Shown here: positions 24,402-32,477 of the stretch, piece by piece
Numbering within the stretch: the first letter of the stretch is position 1
Layout: every line of letters begins with the position of its first letter
Assembly (NCBI RefSeq): GCF_015668515.1
Contig: NZ_JADPFO010000011.1
Coordinates: 1-38,108 of the forward strand
Length of the DNA: 38,108 bases
From: Paraclostridium tenue
GTDB taxonomy: Bacteria > Bacillota > Clostridia > Peptostreptococcales > Peptostreptococcaceae
Direction of reading: 5' to 3'
Notes under the pieces: model-generated
What the model was told of the DNA's origin: nothing
The model's database searches: none
Seen by the model: only the letters and a program-made list of their open reading frames with translations
Made by a program: the position numbers and the translations under genes

Positions 24402-26048
24402 CTACTCGTTATATTTTGGGAAAGCAGTTGTTATTTTATCATCTATAACGTACATTTCTATGTTTATACCAGACTTACAAACTCCTTTAAACTTTGTATT
24501 TTGAATATTAATAGGAACTTTATTATCATAAGCCTCATTAATAGCATCAATAACTTGTTGTGGTGTCCATTCTTTTGGGAAAAATGAAGATTTATCTCTT
24601 TTTTCAATTCCATCAATTTCTATTTTGGCTTTATAAATACCATTTTTATCTTCTTTAGTTTTTTCACCTATTATTTTACCTTTTGCAGTCGGTACATCTT
24701 CTAAATGGAAGCCAACAGCCTTACCTCGTTTGTTGATTTCACCTTCCAGAATATGTTTAATTGCTTTTTTACTAGCAAAGTTTTCAGTATTCTTTAATTT
24801 ATCTAAGTTATAAACTGTCTCTAATTTATAACGATATGCTAATTTATCCCATTCTTCTTTATTATTATACTTTAAATTTTGGAACATTTCAAAGTCTTTC
24901 GGCACTAAATCTTTGAGTTCTTTTTTATATCTTTTATACTGTAATATATCATTTGATTTATTTTTTATTTTAGCTTGCTCTATATCTACTTCTTTTCCAT
25001 ATTTAGCATATACACTGTCTTTCCAATCATTATAAGGCATATCTTTTGTATAGTAATTCTTACCTGTAATAGGATCTCTTGCTATTCTATCTTCTGGTCC
25101 ATCTTCTTCTCCATCCCACTCTATAACTGGAATAGTTGTACTTCTACAAAAAGCGTGCATGGGTGGATAATTAACCATTGTTTTAGCATCTTTAACTAGA
25201 AACTTCTTACCATCTAATCTTTGACATATAATTGATGTCCTTAAATCCAATGTTGCTAAGTATTCATATTTTTCAACTTTAGCATCATTATAACTTCTAA
25301 TTGTTGCCTGTTCTGCTATAAATGCTGCCTCTGTCCTTACTAGACGTTTATAGTCATAAAGCCTACCACCTTTACCTTTTTTACCTACTATAGAAGTTCT
25401 CATATCTTTAACTATTGAGTCTATATGTTTACCCTGTACTAAACCTTGAGTCATAACTTCTCCTACTTTTTCAGTAAAGTTATTTGTTTTATCCCATACT
25501 TTAGAACTATAATTCTTACCTGACCAGGGATAGTTTAATAGTTCATTAATAATTCCTACAGGTGGCAAATCAAATTTTACTCCTAATCCTGCTTGATCCA
25601 TAGAATACATTTTATATAAATAACTTTCGTCATAGACTTCTGATAATATATTTTTAGTATCATTCATTAGATACTCATGTAGTCTCCCAGCTTCTATTAA
25701 TAATGCTGCTTTAAGCTTTTCTAACCTTTTAACTCTTGCTCTTGTTGATAAAGCTTGTAACTCACTTTTATATGCTAATGCAGTCTCTTTATCTTTATAA
25801 GAAGTTATATAGTATTTAAGGTCATTTTGAAATTCTTTTCTATCATCATCTGTTAGGTAATCTAGTGTAGATTGATAACTCATATTGTTATCATCTGCAT
25901 ACTTTACATATAATTTAAAAATTTCTTTATCTAAGTTATCTGCTGACTTTCTTATTAAACTTTCTAAATTATTTATATGAGAATCAACTATTTTATCTAT
26001 ATTATTTAGTCTTTGTTGCTCTCTTTTTAGCCAATAGTTATTATTCAT
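24402..26048 (-). CDS. MuF-type head morphogenesis protein with C-terminal EndoU nuclease domain
   Basis: 548 residues, longer than a plain SPP1-gp7/MuF protein. Residues about 205-312 carry the MuF core: LVRTEAAFIAEQATIRSYND, YLATLDLRTSIICQRLDGK, and PPMHAFCRSTTIPVIEW. After a linker, residues about 430-548 match the bacterial EndoU RNase toxin fold: KHILEGE (H432), GKAVGFH (H448), GIYKAKIEI (470-478), KSSFFPKEWTPQQVIDAINE and a final KITTAFP. EndoU enzymes cut RNA, using two histidines and a lysine. Phage MuF proteins with such C-terminal toxins are a known class (MuF polymorphic toxins). The particle may carry and deliver it, with the downstream gene as antidote. Confidence 0.88.
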   Translation of the reverse strand: MNNNYWLKREQQRLNNIDKIVDSHINNLESLIRKSADNLDKEIFKLYVKYADDNNMSYQSTLDYLTDDDRKEFQNDLKYYITSYKDKETALAYKSELQALSTRARVKRLEKLKAALLIEAGRLHEYLMNDTKNILSEVYDESYLYKMYSMDQAGLGVKFDLPPVGIINELLNYPWSGKNYSSKVWDKTNNFTEKVGEVMTQGLVQGKHIDSIVKDMRTSIVGKKGKGGRLYDYKRLVRTEAAFIAEQATIRSYNDAKVEKYEYLATLDLRTSIICQRLDGKKFLVKDAKTMVNYPPMHAFCRSTTIPVIEWDGEEDGPEDRIARDPITGKNYYTKDMPYNDWKDSVYAKYGKEVDIEQAKIKNKSNDILQYKRYKKELKDLVPKDFEMFQNLKYNNKEEWDKLAYRYKLETVYNLDKLKNTENFASKKAIKHILEGEINKRGKAVGFHLEDVPTAKGKIIGEKTKEDKNGIYKAKIEIDGIEKRDKSSFFPKEWTPQQVIDAINEAYDNKVPINIQNTKFKGVCKSGINIEMYVIDDKITTAFPKYNE

Positions 26049-27360
26049 CTATGTTGGTCTCACTTTGTCTATTTTCGTATGGATCTACGTCTCCTTCTTC
26101 TTCTTCTAACAACTTATATGCTTCTTCTGGATTCTCAACCCAAGGATGATTTTTAATTATTATTTTCTTAGGAATTACGCCAACACTTATTTGTGCTATT
26201 TGTGCATTTTCCAAATCATTAGAAATCATATTTCTAGTATAAGTTTGATGTATATTTATATCTGAATTAATATTTAAATACTTCAATATAACTTCTATCA
26301 ATCTATTAAAACTTTTTTTAAATTCAGTTTCAATTAAACCTGCTTTAAGTTCTAATTTTCGATAAAAAAACTTCAACGCAACACCACTAGCATTTCCAAA
26401 GCTCTCAGTATCTTGTTGAAGTCCTTGACCACTCTCATATATTTGTTTTTTTAATATATCTAATAACTTAGTTCTTGCTTCTACAGGTATTTCTATTTGT
26501 AATGTTTTAACACTACCAGAACCACCAACAGAATCACTTTCTGTTTTAACAGCTTTATATCTTTTTAAATCTCCTAAGAACTCTTTTAAATCTTCTCCAC
26601 CATAGTTTTCAAGTATATATATAACCTGTTGTATATCTTCTAAGTCATTTGCATAACCACTAGAAACTTTGTCATATATATCTATTAAGTTTTTATACTT
26701 ATCTAAATCACTTTGAAATCTATTATTATTTCTAAATTCTATAAAAGGAACTTCTCCAAACTTATGCCCTATTAAATCAGCAGGTTTATAAAACTCTCCT
26801 TCTATTGAATTTAAAGTACCTAAGAGATAATATTTTTCTAATTTACAATCTGTCCAGTATTCAAAAACAACTATATTTTTATTATTCTCAACAGTTTCAT
26901 AATATCTATATACTGCAGCTATTTTGCTTTTTCTATTATCTGCATACTTAACTATAATATCTTCTGTTGGGACCATATAATATTCAAAGTCTAAATCTTC
27001 ATTACAACAGTAATATATAAAAGCATTAGATGCATTACTAACTTCGATACATAAATCTTTACAAATACTTTCAAAGTCATCACCTAATATATAATTTACC
27101 TTCTTGTTAAGTTCATCATTACCTAAGTCGAATAATACAGGATATGTAAATAAGTACGATGCTTTTTCATCAACCATAAGTTGATGAAAGTTATGACTAA
27201 TTCTATTATCTGCATTTCTTAATGGATCTGTCTTATCATTTTTTGATACTCCAAAATCTAATATATCATTTTTATTAGCGTAATACTTTTTTGCTTTTAA
27301 TATTTCTTCTCTTCGAGGTTTATCATTTTTTATGATTTTTATAATTTCATCTATCTTCAA
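26041..27360 (-). CDS. Portal protein, SPP1 gp6-like
   Basis: About 439 residues if started at the TTG at 27360, which follows a strong GGAGGTG. An ATG six codons upstream (27378) has no good ribosome site, and the GGAGGTG lies inside that longer reading. Signatures of the SPP1-type portal include NDKPRREEILKAKKYYANK, DNRISHNFHQLMVDEKASYL, FIYYCCNEDLDFEYYMVPTE and the long helical SVGGSGSVKTLQIEIPVEAR to QGLQQDTESFGNASGVALKF region. It forms the dodecameric DNA gate of the head. It overlaps the MuF gene by eight bases and has a hairpin leader just upstream. Confidence 0.92.
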   Translation of the reverse strand: MKIDEIIKIIKNDKPRREEILKAKKYYANKNDILDFGVSKNDKTDPLRNADNRISHNFHQLMVDEKASYLFTYPVLFDLGNDELNKKVNYILGDDFESICKDLCIEVSNASNAFIYYCCNEDLDFEYYMVPTEDIIVKYADNRKSKIAAVYRYYETVENNKNIVVFEYWTDCKLEKYYLLGTLNSIEGEFYKPADLIGHKFGEVPFIEFRNNNRFQSDLDKYKNLIDIYDKVSSGYANDLEDIQQVIYILENYGGEDLKEFLGDLKRYKAVKTESDSVGGSGSVKTLQIEIPVEARTKLLDILKKQIYESGQGLQQDTESFGNASGVALKFFYRKLELKAGLIETEFKKSFNRLIEVILKYLNINSDINIHQTYTRNMISNDLENAQIAQISVGVIPKKIIIKNHPWVENPEEAYKLLEEEEGDVDPYENRQSETNIDE

Positions 27361-27387
27361 TTTAACACCTCCAATCATCCAAAACTT

Positions 27388-27443
27388 AACTATTCCCTAA
27401 ATTTACGTTTTGGGAATAGTTATAAACTTTCTAGCATTTTCAA
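27388..27443 (-). promoter_or_regulatory. Duplicated hairpin leader, portal copy
   Basis: Perfect 10-bp arms AACTATTCCC (27388-27397) and GGGAATAGTT (27412-27421), followed on the plus strand by CTAGCATTTTCAA (27431-27443). A similar element occurs at 29498-29553 upstream of the small terminase gene. On the minus strand both read TTGAAAATGCTAGA, then an AACTAT-bounded hairpin, 30-80 bases before a start codon. It may be a late-gene promoter or operator; AACTAT lies 16-17 bp from TTGAAA. The rest of 27444-27581 is A/T-rich and empty apart from a weak hairpin near 27532-27555. Confidence 0.5.
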
Positions 27444-27581
27444 CGTATTCATAAAACTTATTTTTAAACTTTAATTTTTAAAGTCTTATTTTTTTATGAA
27501 ATTAATCTTATTTTTTGAATTAAATTATACAAAACTTTATTTTTTAAAGTTTTTAGGCTTTATTTAGTGATTTTACTTTAA

Positions 27582-28796
27582 TTATTTAAAAATCCTTAAA
27601 CCACTATCTTTACCTTCAGTATATAATGCATATCTTAATGAATCTAATACATCATCCCATACTTTTACGGGTTCACCTGTTGTTTTATTCCATGCATACA
27701 TAAAAATTTCTTTTTTAAATAGTTCTACATTCTCTTCAACAACTTTAAGTGTATTTGTTTTAAATCCTTTTGCAACTACTTCTATACCACTTAATACGGC
27801 CTTATCTGCATTTTTTGCTTTAATACCCTCACGCTTAAATCTTTTTACGTGTTCTGGTCTGGCACTATCACAATAAAATACTATATTTCCATATTTCTCT
27901 TTTATTGACTTTGCTATATTAACCCAATAGTCAATTTCTTCATATTGGCGAGCATATTCCTTTAGTAGGTATAAATTATCATTATTATCTTTACCTATGA
28001 CAACTATAGATCCATAGTGTTCATACCCCCAGTCGACTCCTGCAAAGTATTTTACAAACTTAACATCTTTTAACTGCTTCTCTGATATATAATGTACATC
28101 TTTTCTAAAGTCTTTATATACAATTCCTTCTGCTGATACCCATAACCCCTTTATATCTCGGTCATAGAACATACCAGAAGGTGTTGAACCTTTTACATTA
28201 TTTCTATATCTCTCACTTAAAAATGTATTATCATCTAATTCATAATGATATGCTTGTATTATTTTACCGTCAGCTTTATCTATAAAGTTAACTTTTAACC
28301 AGTGTTCTGGTTGATCGGGGTTTGTATCTATTAATATCCTTGCTCCTTCTCCAGAACATCTAGCTTTGATTTCATTGAATACTGTTTCATTGGCCATTGT
28401 ACCTTCATTGATGTATGCTCCAAAAGAAGTCATACCCCTTATTCGGCCTAAATCATTTATTTTAGAATGTCCAAAGCAACATACTTGAACTCCAAATAAT
28501 ATGAATCGATTATGTTTATCAAACTTAAATTCAATATCATACTTATTTGTTAATTCATTTAATACATTTCTTTGAACTGCTCCTAAATCTGCTCCAGCTA
28601 ATATGTACTGAGGTAAAGGTATCTTTAACCTATCTGCTATTTTTCTAACCCTTCTTAGTTCATATAAGAATAAGTCATTATCCAGTATTGTTTTTCCTGT
28701 TCTCTTTGCTCCATGATTAATCAACATAAAGTAATCATTAGTCATAGCAAAGTTTAAAACTTCTAATTGCTTATCATGGTATAAGTCACTTAGCAT
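27582..28796 (-). CDS. terL: Terminase large subunit, PBSX family
   Basis: 404 residues. This is the packaging motor ATPase and nuclease. Walker A is GAKRTGKT (29-36), and a Walker B-like SFGAYINEGT lies about 124-133. The nuclease domain has the first catalytic Asp in FAGVDWGYEH (D255), a second in FYCDSARPEH (D310) and a likely third in the VWDDVLDSLRYALY segment near the end. The layout is that of PBSX-type terminases. Its start overlaps the small subunit gene by 11 bases. Confidence 0.94.
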   Translation of the reverse strand: MLSDLYHDKQLEVLNFAMTNDYFMLINHGAKRTGKTILDNDLFLYELRRVRKIADRLKIPLPQYILAGADLGAVQRNVLNELTNKYDIEFKFDKHNRFILFGVQVCCFGHSKINDLGRIRGMTSFGAYINEGTMANETVFNEIKARCSGEGARILIDTNPDQPEHWLKVNFIDKADGKIIQAYHYELDDNTFLSERYRNNVKGSTPSGMFYDRDIKGLWVSAEGIVYKDFRKDVHYISEKQLKDVKFVKYFAGVDWGYEHYGSIVVIGKDNNDNLYLLKEYARQYEEIDYWVNIAKSIKEKYGNIVFYCDSARPEHVKRFKREGIKAKNADKAVLSGIEVVAKGFKTNTLKVVEENVELFKKEIFMYAWNKTTGEPVKVWDDVLDSLRYALYTEGKDSGLRIFK

Positions 28797-29469
28797 TAGT
28801 TATACCCTCTTCTAATTTTGCAAAGTATTCATCTATCTTATCTTCTTTACTCTTTTCATTATTTGTTAGCTTAGCTTTTTCAATAGATGTCCTAGCCTTT
28901 GAGTAAGCAATATCCTGGTTAATTTTCTTTATCCTTGCAGTTTGTTCTTCTACATTTAACTCCCAGCGTTCATACTCTTTTATAGCTTTAACCAATGAAT
29001 CATTTAATTTAGATATATAAGCCAATGCTTCTCCATCTGTAGGATCCATATAATTATATGCTTCTGTTAGTTTTACATCTAAATATATAATATGCCTACT
29101 TAATCTTTCTAAATTAGAATCTTCTTTAGTCTTTTCAAATGTTAAACTCATTCGTTTATTTAAAGTATCCTTTACAGTTGCCAGGACACGTTCATTTGAC
29201 ATATATCTGCCATGTTTATAGTTGTTTAAGTTTCCTTTCGGTGCTCCCTTAGCATTTTTATTTCCTTTAGAACCTTTAGCATTCTTATTTCCTTTTGGTG
29301 CTCCTACTCGTGGTAATTTTTCTTTCCAATTATCTTTACTTTTCCAACTACTGATTGTTTTTGGATTTTCATTTAAAAGTTCTGCAAGTTTAGATATCTT
29401 TATATTACCTTTATTTTGTATGTATATTTCTAATGCTTTATCTCTATTTGGATTTCTTGCTCTGGCCAT
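28786..29469 (-). CDS. terS: Terminase small subunit
   Basis: 227 residues. It binds the packaging site and loads the large subunit. The N-terminal helix-turn-helix is seen in KALEIYIQNKGNIKISKLAE followed by ENPKTISSWKSKDNWKE. A Gly/Asn/Lys-rich linker (GAPKGNKNAKGSKGNKNAKG) follows at about 57-76, a hallmark of this subfamily. The C-terminal half is helical, for oligomerisation. The ATG is 28 bases downstream of the duplicated hairpin leader. It is encoded just upstream of terL with an overlap. Confidence 0.9.
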   Translation of the reverse strand: MARARNPNRDKALEIYIQNKGNIKISKLAELLNENPKTISSWKSKDNWKEKLPRVGAPKGNKNAKGSKGNKNAKGAPKGNLNNYKHGRYMSNERVLATVKDTLNKRMSLTFEKTKEDSNLERLSRHIIYLDVKLTEAYNYMDPTDGEALAYISKLNDSLVKAIKEYERWELNVEEQTARIKKINQDIAYSKARTSIEKAKLTNNEKSKEDKIDEYFAKLEEGITNAK

Positions 29470-29497
29470 TTAACCACACTCCATTTTTACTTTTTTC

Positions 29498-29553
29498 AAC
29501 TATTCTCTAAATACTGTTTTTCGGTATAGTTAAATAACTATCTAGCATTTTCA
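29498..29553 (-). promoter_or_regulatory. Duplicated hairpin leader, terS copy
   Basis: Arms AACTAT (29498-29503) and ATAGTT (29526-29531), then TCTAGCATTTTCAA on the plus strand. The order of TTGAAAATGCTAGA, AACTAT and hairpin is the same as in the copy upstream of the portal gene, though the stem centre has diverged. It lies just before the first late gene. Confidence 0.5.
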
Positions 29554-30116
29554 ATACTTTAAGTCTTTTTCTTAATTTCTAATTCTTTATTTTTGCCTTA
29601 AAATTGCAGTTTTTTGCTAAAAGTTTAGTTGTAGTAAACTGAAAACTGTTATTTTCTATAAAAATCATGTCTTTTTTATAAATTATTCTTTTATGATTTT
29701 TTACTAATTTTATAAAAAACATATATGATATTAACTCTTCATGATAAAGACTATTTATTAAAACCTGCTTTATTTAAAACTAATTTATATCATTTATATA
29801 ATTTGGAGTATTTTTTAACCAAACCTCCTCAAACTGTTGATATTTCTTAATTTCATAATTGTTTCTTGAATATTTGAAGTACCTTTTATTTTTTCATTTT
29901 CGGCTTTCTTTTCTTTATGCCTATTTTTAAGCTTCATCCATTGATTTTACTACATTTGAGTTAATACATTAAAATTTATGCTTATGCTCCATAACCCTAT
30001 AGATTACTCATATTTTTAACTAGGCTTTTTTTTGCCTATATAATAGAAGTTAAATTCATATTATTTTATTAGTTGTGACAGTGTTATTTTTTGGAACATA
30101 TTAGTATTAAAAAAAA
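29554..30116. other. Long gene-poor interval before terS; possible decayed small gene
   Basis: No intact gene is visible. On the minus strand, about 29937 to 29782, a frame beginning MKLKNRHKEKKAENEK is continued in a different frame after an A-rich run as RYFKYSRNNYEIKKYQQFEE and then VWLKNTPNYIND. Together they would make one basic protein of about 50 residues, so this may be a frameshifted gene. Near 30021-30040 a TAGGC/GCCTA stem encloses only T. The rest is A/T-rich. A packaging site could lie here because it is next to terS, but I see no recognisable one. Confidence 0.35.
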
Positions 30117-30785
30117 TTAGAGCATACTAGATATTATTCCAGCTGCTCTCTTCTTATCTTTTTTATCTAATCCTATATATTTCATAGTTGTTTCTGTACT
30201 TTTATGTCCTAATTGTTTACTTACAAATACTATATCATTTGTCATTTCATATAACCATGTAGCATAAGTTTTCCTCAGACTATGTCCAGAAATATTTTCT
30301 AATCCTAACTCTTCTCCTATATTTTTTAAAATCCTACTAAAAGACTTTGCTGTTATATATCCATAATCCCCATTTGAAGGAAATGCATATTCACTATTTT
30401 TTTTACCTTTCACAAAAACTTTTAAAGCTTTTTCTAGTTCTGATCTAGGCTCTATTTCTGCATATCTCTTGTTAGGCTTCTTTCTCTTTGAGTTTGGATT
30501 ATCTTTAATATGTTTTAACCATGAATTATACTGTTTTTTCTCTTGTATTAAAAAACTACCATTTTTTAAAGCTTCTCTTATATCTCCTATGGTTAAATCG
30601 ACTATATCTTGATTTCTATATCCTGTACCTATTCCAATTAAAAATAACATCATATTTCTTTCAGCATAAACTTTACTATTTTCTTCAAGCTTATATTTAA
30701 ATCTTTTATAGCTACTATGTGGTATTGGATTAGCAGGTACTTTTAAGTCTGATCTGTCAATATATTCATTAGAAAGTATCATCAT
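30117..30785 (-). CDS. Short tyrosine recombinase (integrase/resolvase type)
   Basis: 222 residues. The catalytic domain is complete: R57 (GTGYRNQD), H168-x-x-R171 (SGHSLRKTYATW), H194 (LGHKSTETT) and tyrosine Y203 (MKYIG). The first 40 residues are too few for the usual N-terminal arm-binding and core-binding domains. AGGAGGTG lies upstream with a 10-base spacer. On a Rep/Par plasmid, a short XerC/D-like recombinase would suit multimer resolution as well as integration. It lies between the late regulator and terminase rather than next to the repressor, which is unusual for an integrase. Confidence 0.9.
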   Translation of the reverse strand: MMILSNEYIDRSDLKVPANPIPHSSYKRFKYKLEENSKVYAERNMMLFLIGIGTGYRNQDIVDLTIGDIREALKNGSFLIQEKKQYNSWLKHIKDNPNSKRKKPNKRYAEIEPRSELEKALKVFVKGKKNSEYAFPSNGDYGYITAKSFSRILKNIGEELGLENISGHSLRKTYATWLYEMTNDIVFVSKQLGHKSTETTMKYIGLDKKDKKRAAGIISSML

Positions 30786-30876
30786 TATAATTTATCACCT
30801 CCTTTTTAAACAAGGATGGAGACAAACTATTTTACAAGTCTTATTTATTTTTCAATGTACAATTTTAGGTATAAAA

Positions 30877-30911
30877 AATAAGCTATTCATCAGTCGACGC
30901 AATAACTTATT
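30877..30911. other. Candidate recombination site beside the recombinase
   Basis: Inverted 11-bp arms AATAAGCTATT (30877-30887) and AATAACTTATT (30901-30911), one mismatch between them, flank a 13-base centre containing GTCGAC. It lies about 90 bases upstream of the recombinase start, in a stretch (30786-30983) with no gene. Its shape is that of a tyrosine-recombinase core, though the spacer is longer than the usual 6-8. It might instead be an RNA hairpin. Confidence 0.3.
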
Positions 30912-30983
30912 AATAGTAAAGCGTAACTCGTACCTTTTTATACTTAATTTATATTTTTTCTTTACTATTTTTGCAATAAAAAA

Positions 30984-31017
30984 GGACTAACTCACTAGAT
31001 CGGAAGTGAATTAATCC
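30984..31017. terminator. Bidirectional terminator after the late regulator
   Basis: Thirteen-bp arms (30984-30996 and 31005-31017, two wobble pairs) around AGATCGGA, with long T runs on both outer sides. It is 107 bases after the ArpU-like gene on the minus strand. The stretch 31018-31123 has no gene. Confidence 0.75.
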
Positions 31018-31123
31018 TTTTTTATATACCGTTGCTATATTAGTATTTTAACATAAGTTTCGTCTACTGTGTGTCCACTCTTTTTCCAATTTATATCCAT
31101 TAAATTTCCACTTAATTTCCAAT

Positions 31124-31588
31124 TTAATTATATACTGCTTCATCTCCAAATATATAAAATGCTAATGTTTCTATAGCTTCATCATGTTTATTTGCTACTG
31201 AGCTTCTAGAGTATTTTACTTCTTTTGCTATCTTTGCAAATGACTTTTGTTTCTTACTTTCTAAATATCTTAAATTTATTATATCTTTCCCTATACTCTC
31301 TAATTCTCTTGAATATAACTCGTACATTCTTAAGTCATGTTCTATTCTATCTACCTGAGCTTCTTTTGAAGTTATTTTCGTATCGCAAGTTATTATTAAA
31401 TCACTTATATCTCTAGTACCTGGTGAAGATTTTATATCTAATTCACTAAGATCTATTCCTCCATTTAAACTTTGACGTTTTTTTAATATTTTTATTTCAT
31501 CATTTAACATTTGCTTTCTATTTATTTTTTTTCTTAAATCTTCTAAATACTCTTTTGTTTTTTCTATGTAATCCTTCTTTATATTCAT
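31124..31588 (-). CDS. ArpU/RinA-type late transcription regulator (sigma-like)
   Basis: 154 residues. The N-terminal half is a coiled coil (YLEDLRKKINRKQMLNDEIK). The C-terminal half (about 100-145) holds a sigma-region-4-like helix-turn-helix: IINLRYLESKKQKSFAKIAK followed by VKYSRSSVANKHDEAIETLA. This matches phage ArpU/RinA-type factors that switch on late genes. GGAGGA precedes the ATG. It is in the right place, upstream of terminase and the structural genes on the same strand. Its gene overlaps the 61-residue gene upstream by 71 bases. Confidence 0.8.
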   Translation of the reverse strand: MNIKKDYIEKTKEYLEDLRKKINRKQMLNDEIKILKKRQSLNGGIDLSELDIKSSPGTRDISDLIITCDTKITSKEAQVDRIEHDLRMYELYSRELESIGKDIINLRYLESKKQKSFAKIAKEVKYSRSSVANKHDEAIETLAFYIFGDEAVYN

Positions 31589-31703
31589 TTGTATCCTCCA
31601 AATTTTTATGCTTAAATCCTGTATCTTTCATTAGATCCTCGAATTCCCACAAACTATATGGCACAGAAGTTGCCTTACTTAATTCTTCTGTTATATCCCT
31701 CAT
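31518..31703 (-). CDS. Small basic protein of unknown function, overlapping the late regulator
   Basis: 61 residues, starting MRDITEELSKATSVPYSLWE and ending in a run of Lys and Arg (KNKRVFRRFKKKNK). A strong GAGGTGAG sits just before its ATG. It ends inside the ArpU-like gene (71-base overlap in another frame), whose own ribosome site and start lie within it, so the two are probably translated from one message. I do not recognise a family. The strong ribosome site and W/F/P-containing N-terminus argue that it is real. Confidence 0.6.
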   Translation of the reverse strand: MRDITEELSKATSVPYSLWEFEDLMKDTGFKHKNLEDTNEYKEGLHRKNKRVFRRFKKKNK

Positions 31704-31896
31704 TATCTCACCTCTAAAATTATTAATTTATACACCTTATTTATCATTTAGTTATTATTATCAATATATTAAGATAGATATATACTGATAATGATATGTA
31801 TTCCTGCTTTTATATCTTTGATTTCCTTTATCAAAATAATGTATTTTCATCCTAGTAACTAACTTTATTTAATTATTTTTAATAAATTATCTATTA

Positions 31897-31925
31897 TTCT
31901 CACTTTTGCCATATTTTGATATAAT
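31897..31925 (+). promoter_or_regulatory. Candidate promoter of the two-gene membrane module
   Basis: TTCTCA (31897-31902), a 17-bp spacer and TATAAT (31920-31925) preceded by TG (extended -10: TGATATAAT). Transcription would begin near 31932, almost at the ribosome site of the first gene. The whole region 31704-31937 separates this plus-strand module from the minus-strand regulator genes and holds no other gene. Confidence 0.6.
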
Positions 31926-31937
31926 ATTACACGAAAG

Positions 31938-32474
31938 GTGGTGACTATTATATCTAAAGAAAAAAAAATTATTTATGATAATATTTTTAATTTCAATACT
32001 TTTATAACATCTATTGTTTCTATTCTTATAGGGTTTCTTGTTAATTCATTAGGATCTAATTATAATATTCCGTCATTTATTTTTTTTGGATATATTATAA
32101 TATCCCTTGTTATATTTTGGTACTTACTTATTAAATTAAATAATAAAGATTTTTCTCAAAATAGTTATATAGGTATAGAGATAAGTAAGTTCTCAACACA
32201 GAATAAAAAAATCGTATGTATATTAAAAGCCTGTGAGCATTTAACGTTAAATACTTATTTAACTTTTTATTGCATGGATGATGGATTAGAAAATTACATT
32301 TCTACAGCAATAATTACAAATATTCAACATAATAAATTAATTCAAGTAGAGTTAATTTCACCTATACCTACTACTACATTAAATTTAATGAAAAATAATA
32401 ATGTAGATTTTATTAACAAAATTGTTATAAAACCTATAATAACACAAAACTACTTTGATGAAAGGAGTGCGTAG
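31938..32474 (+). CDS. Two-helix membrane protein of unknown function
   Basis: 178 residues if read from the GTG at 31938. Two hydrophobic segments, about 24-42 (ITSIVSILIGFLVNSLG) and 49-67 (IFFGYIIISLVIFWYLLIKL), make a hairpin. The remaining 110 residues form a soluble domain, partly beta (LTLNTYLTFYCMDDGLENYI). No ATG lies in frame before the membrane helices. AAGGTGGTGA (31935-31944) is an excellent ribosome site that overlaps both GTG codons, so the real start may be the ATT at 31947 or ATA at 31950. It is the first gene of a plus-strand pair inside the minus-strand early region. I recognise no family. Confidence 0.6.
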   Translation: MVTIISKEKKIIYDNIFNFNTFITSIVSILIGFLVNSLGSNYNIPSFIFFGYIIISLVIFWYLLIKLNNKDFSQNSYIGIEISKFSTQNKKIVCILKACEHLTLNTYLTFYCMDDGLENYISTAIITNIQHNKLIQVELISPIPTTTLNLMKNNNVDFINKIVIKPIITQNYFDERSA

Positions 32475-32477
32475 TAT

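Noticed and set aside
30021-30040. TAGGC/GCCTA stem with eight T as a terminator
   Set aside because: The T run is in the loop, not after the stem, so it does not have terminator form.
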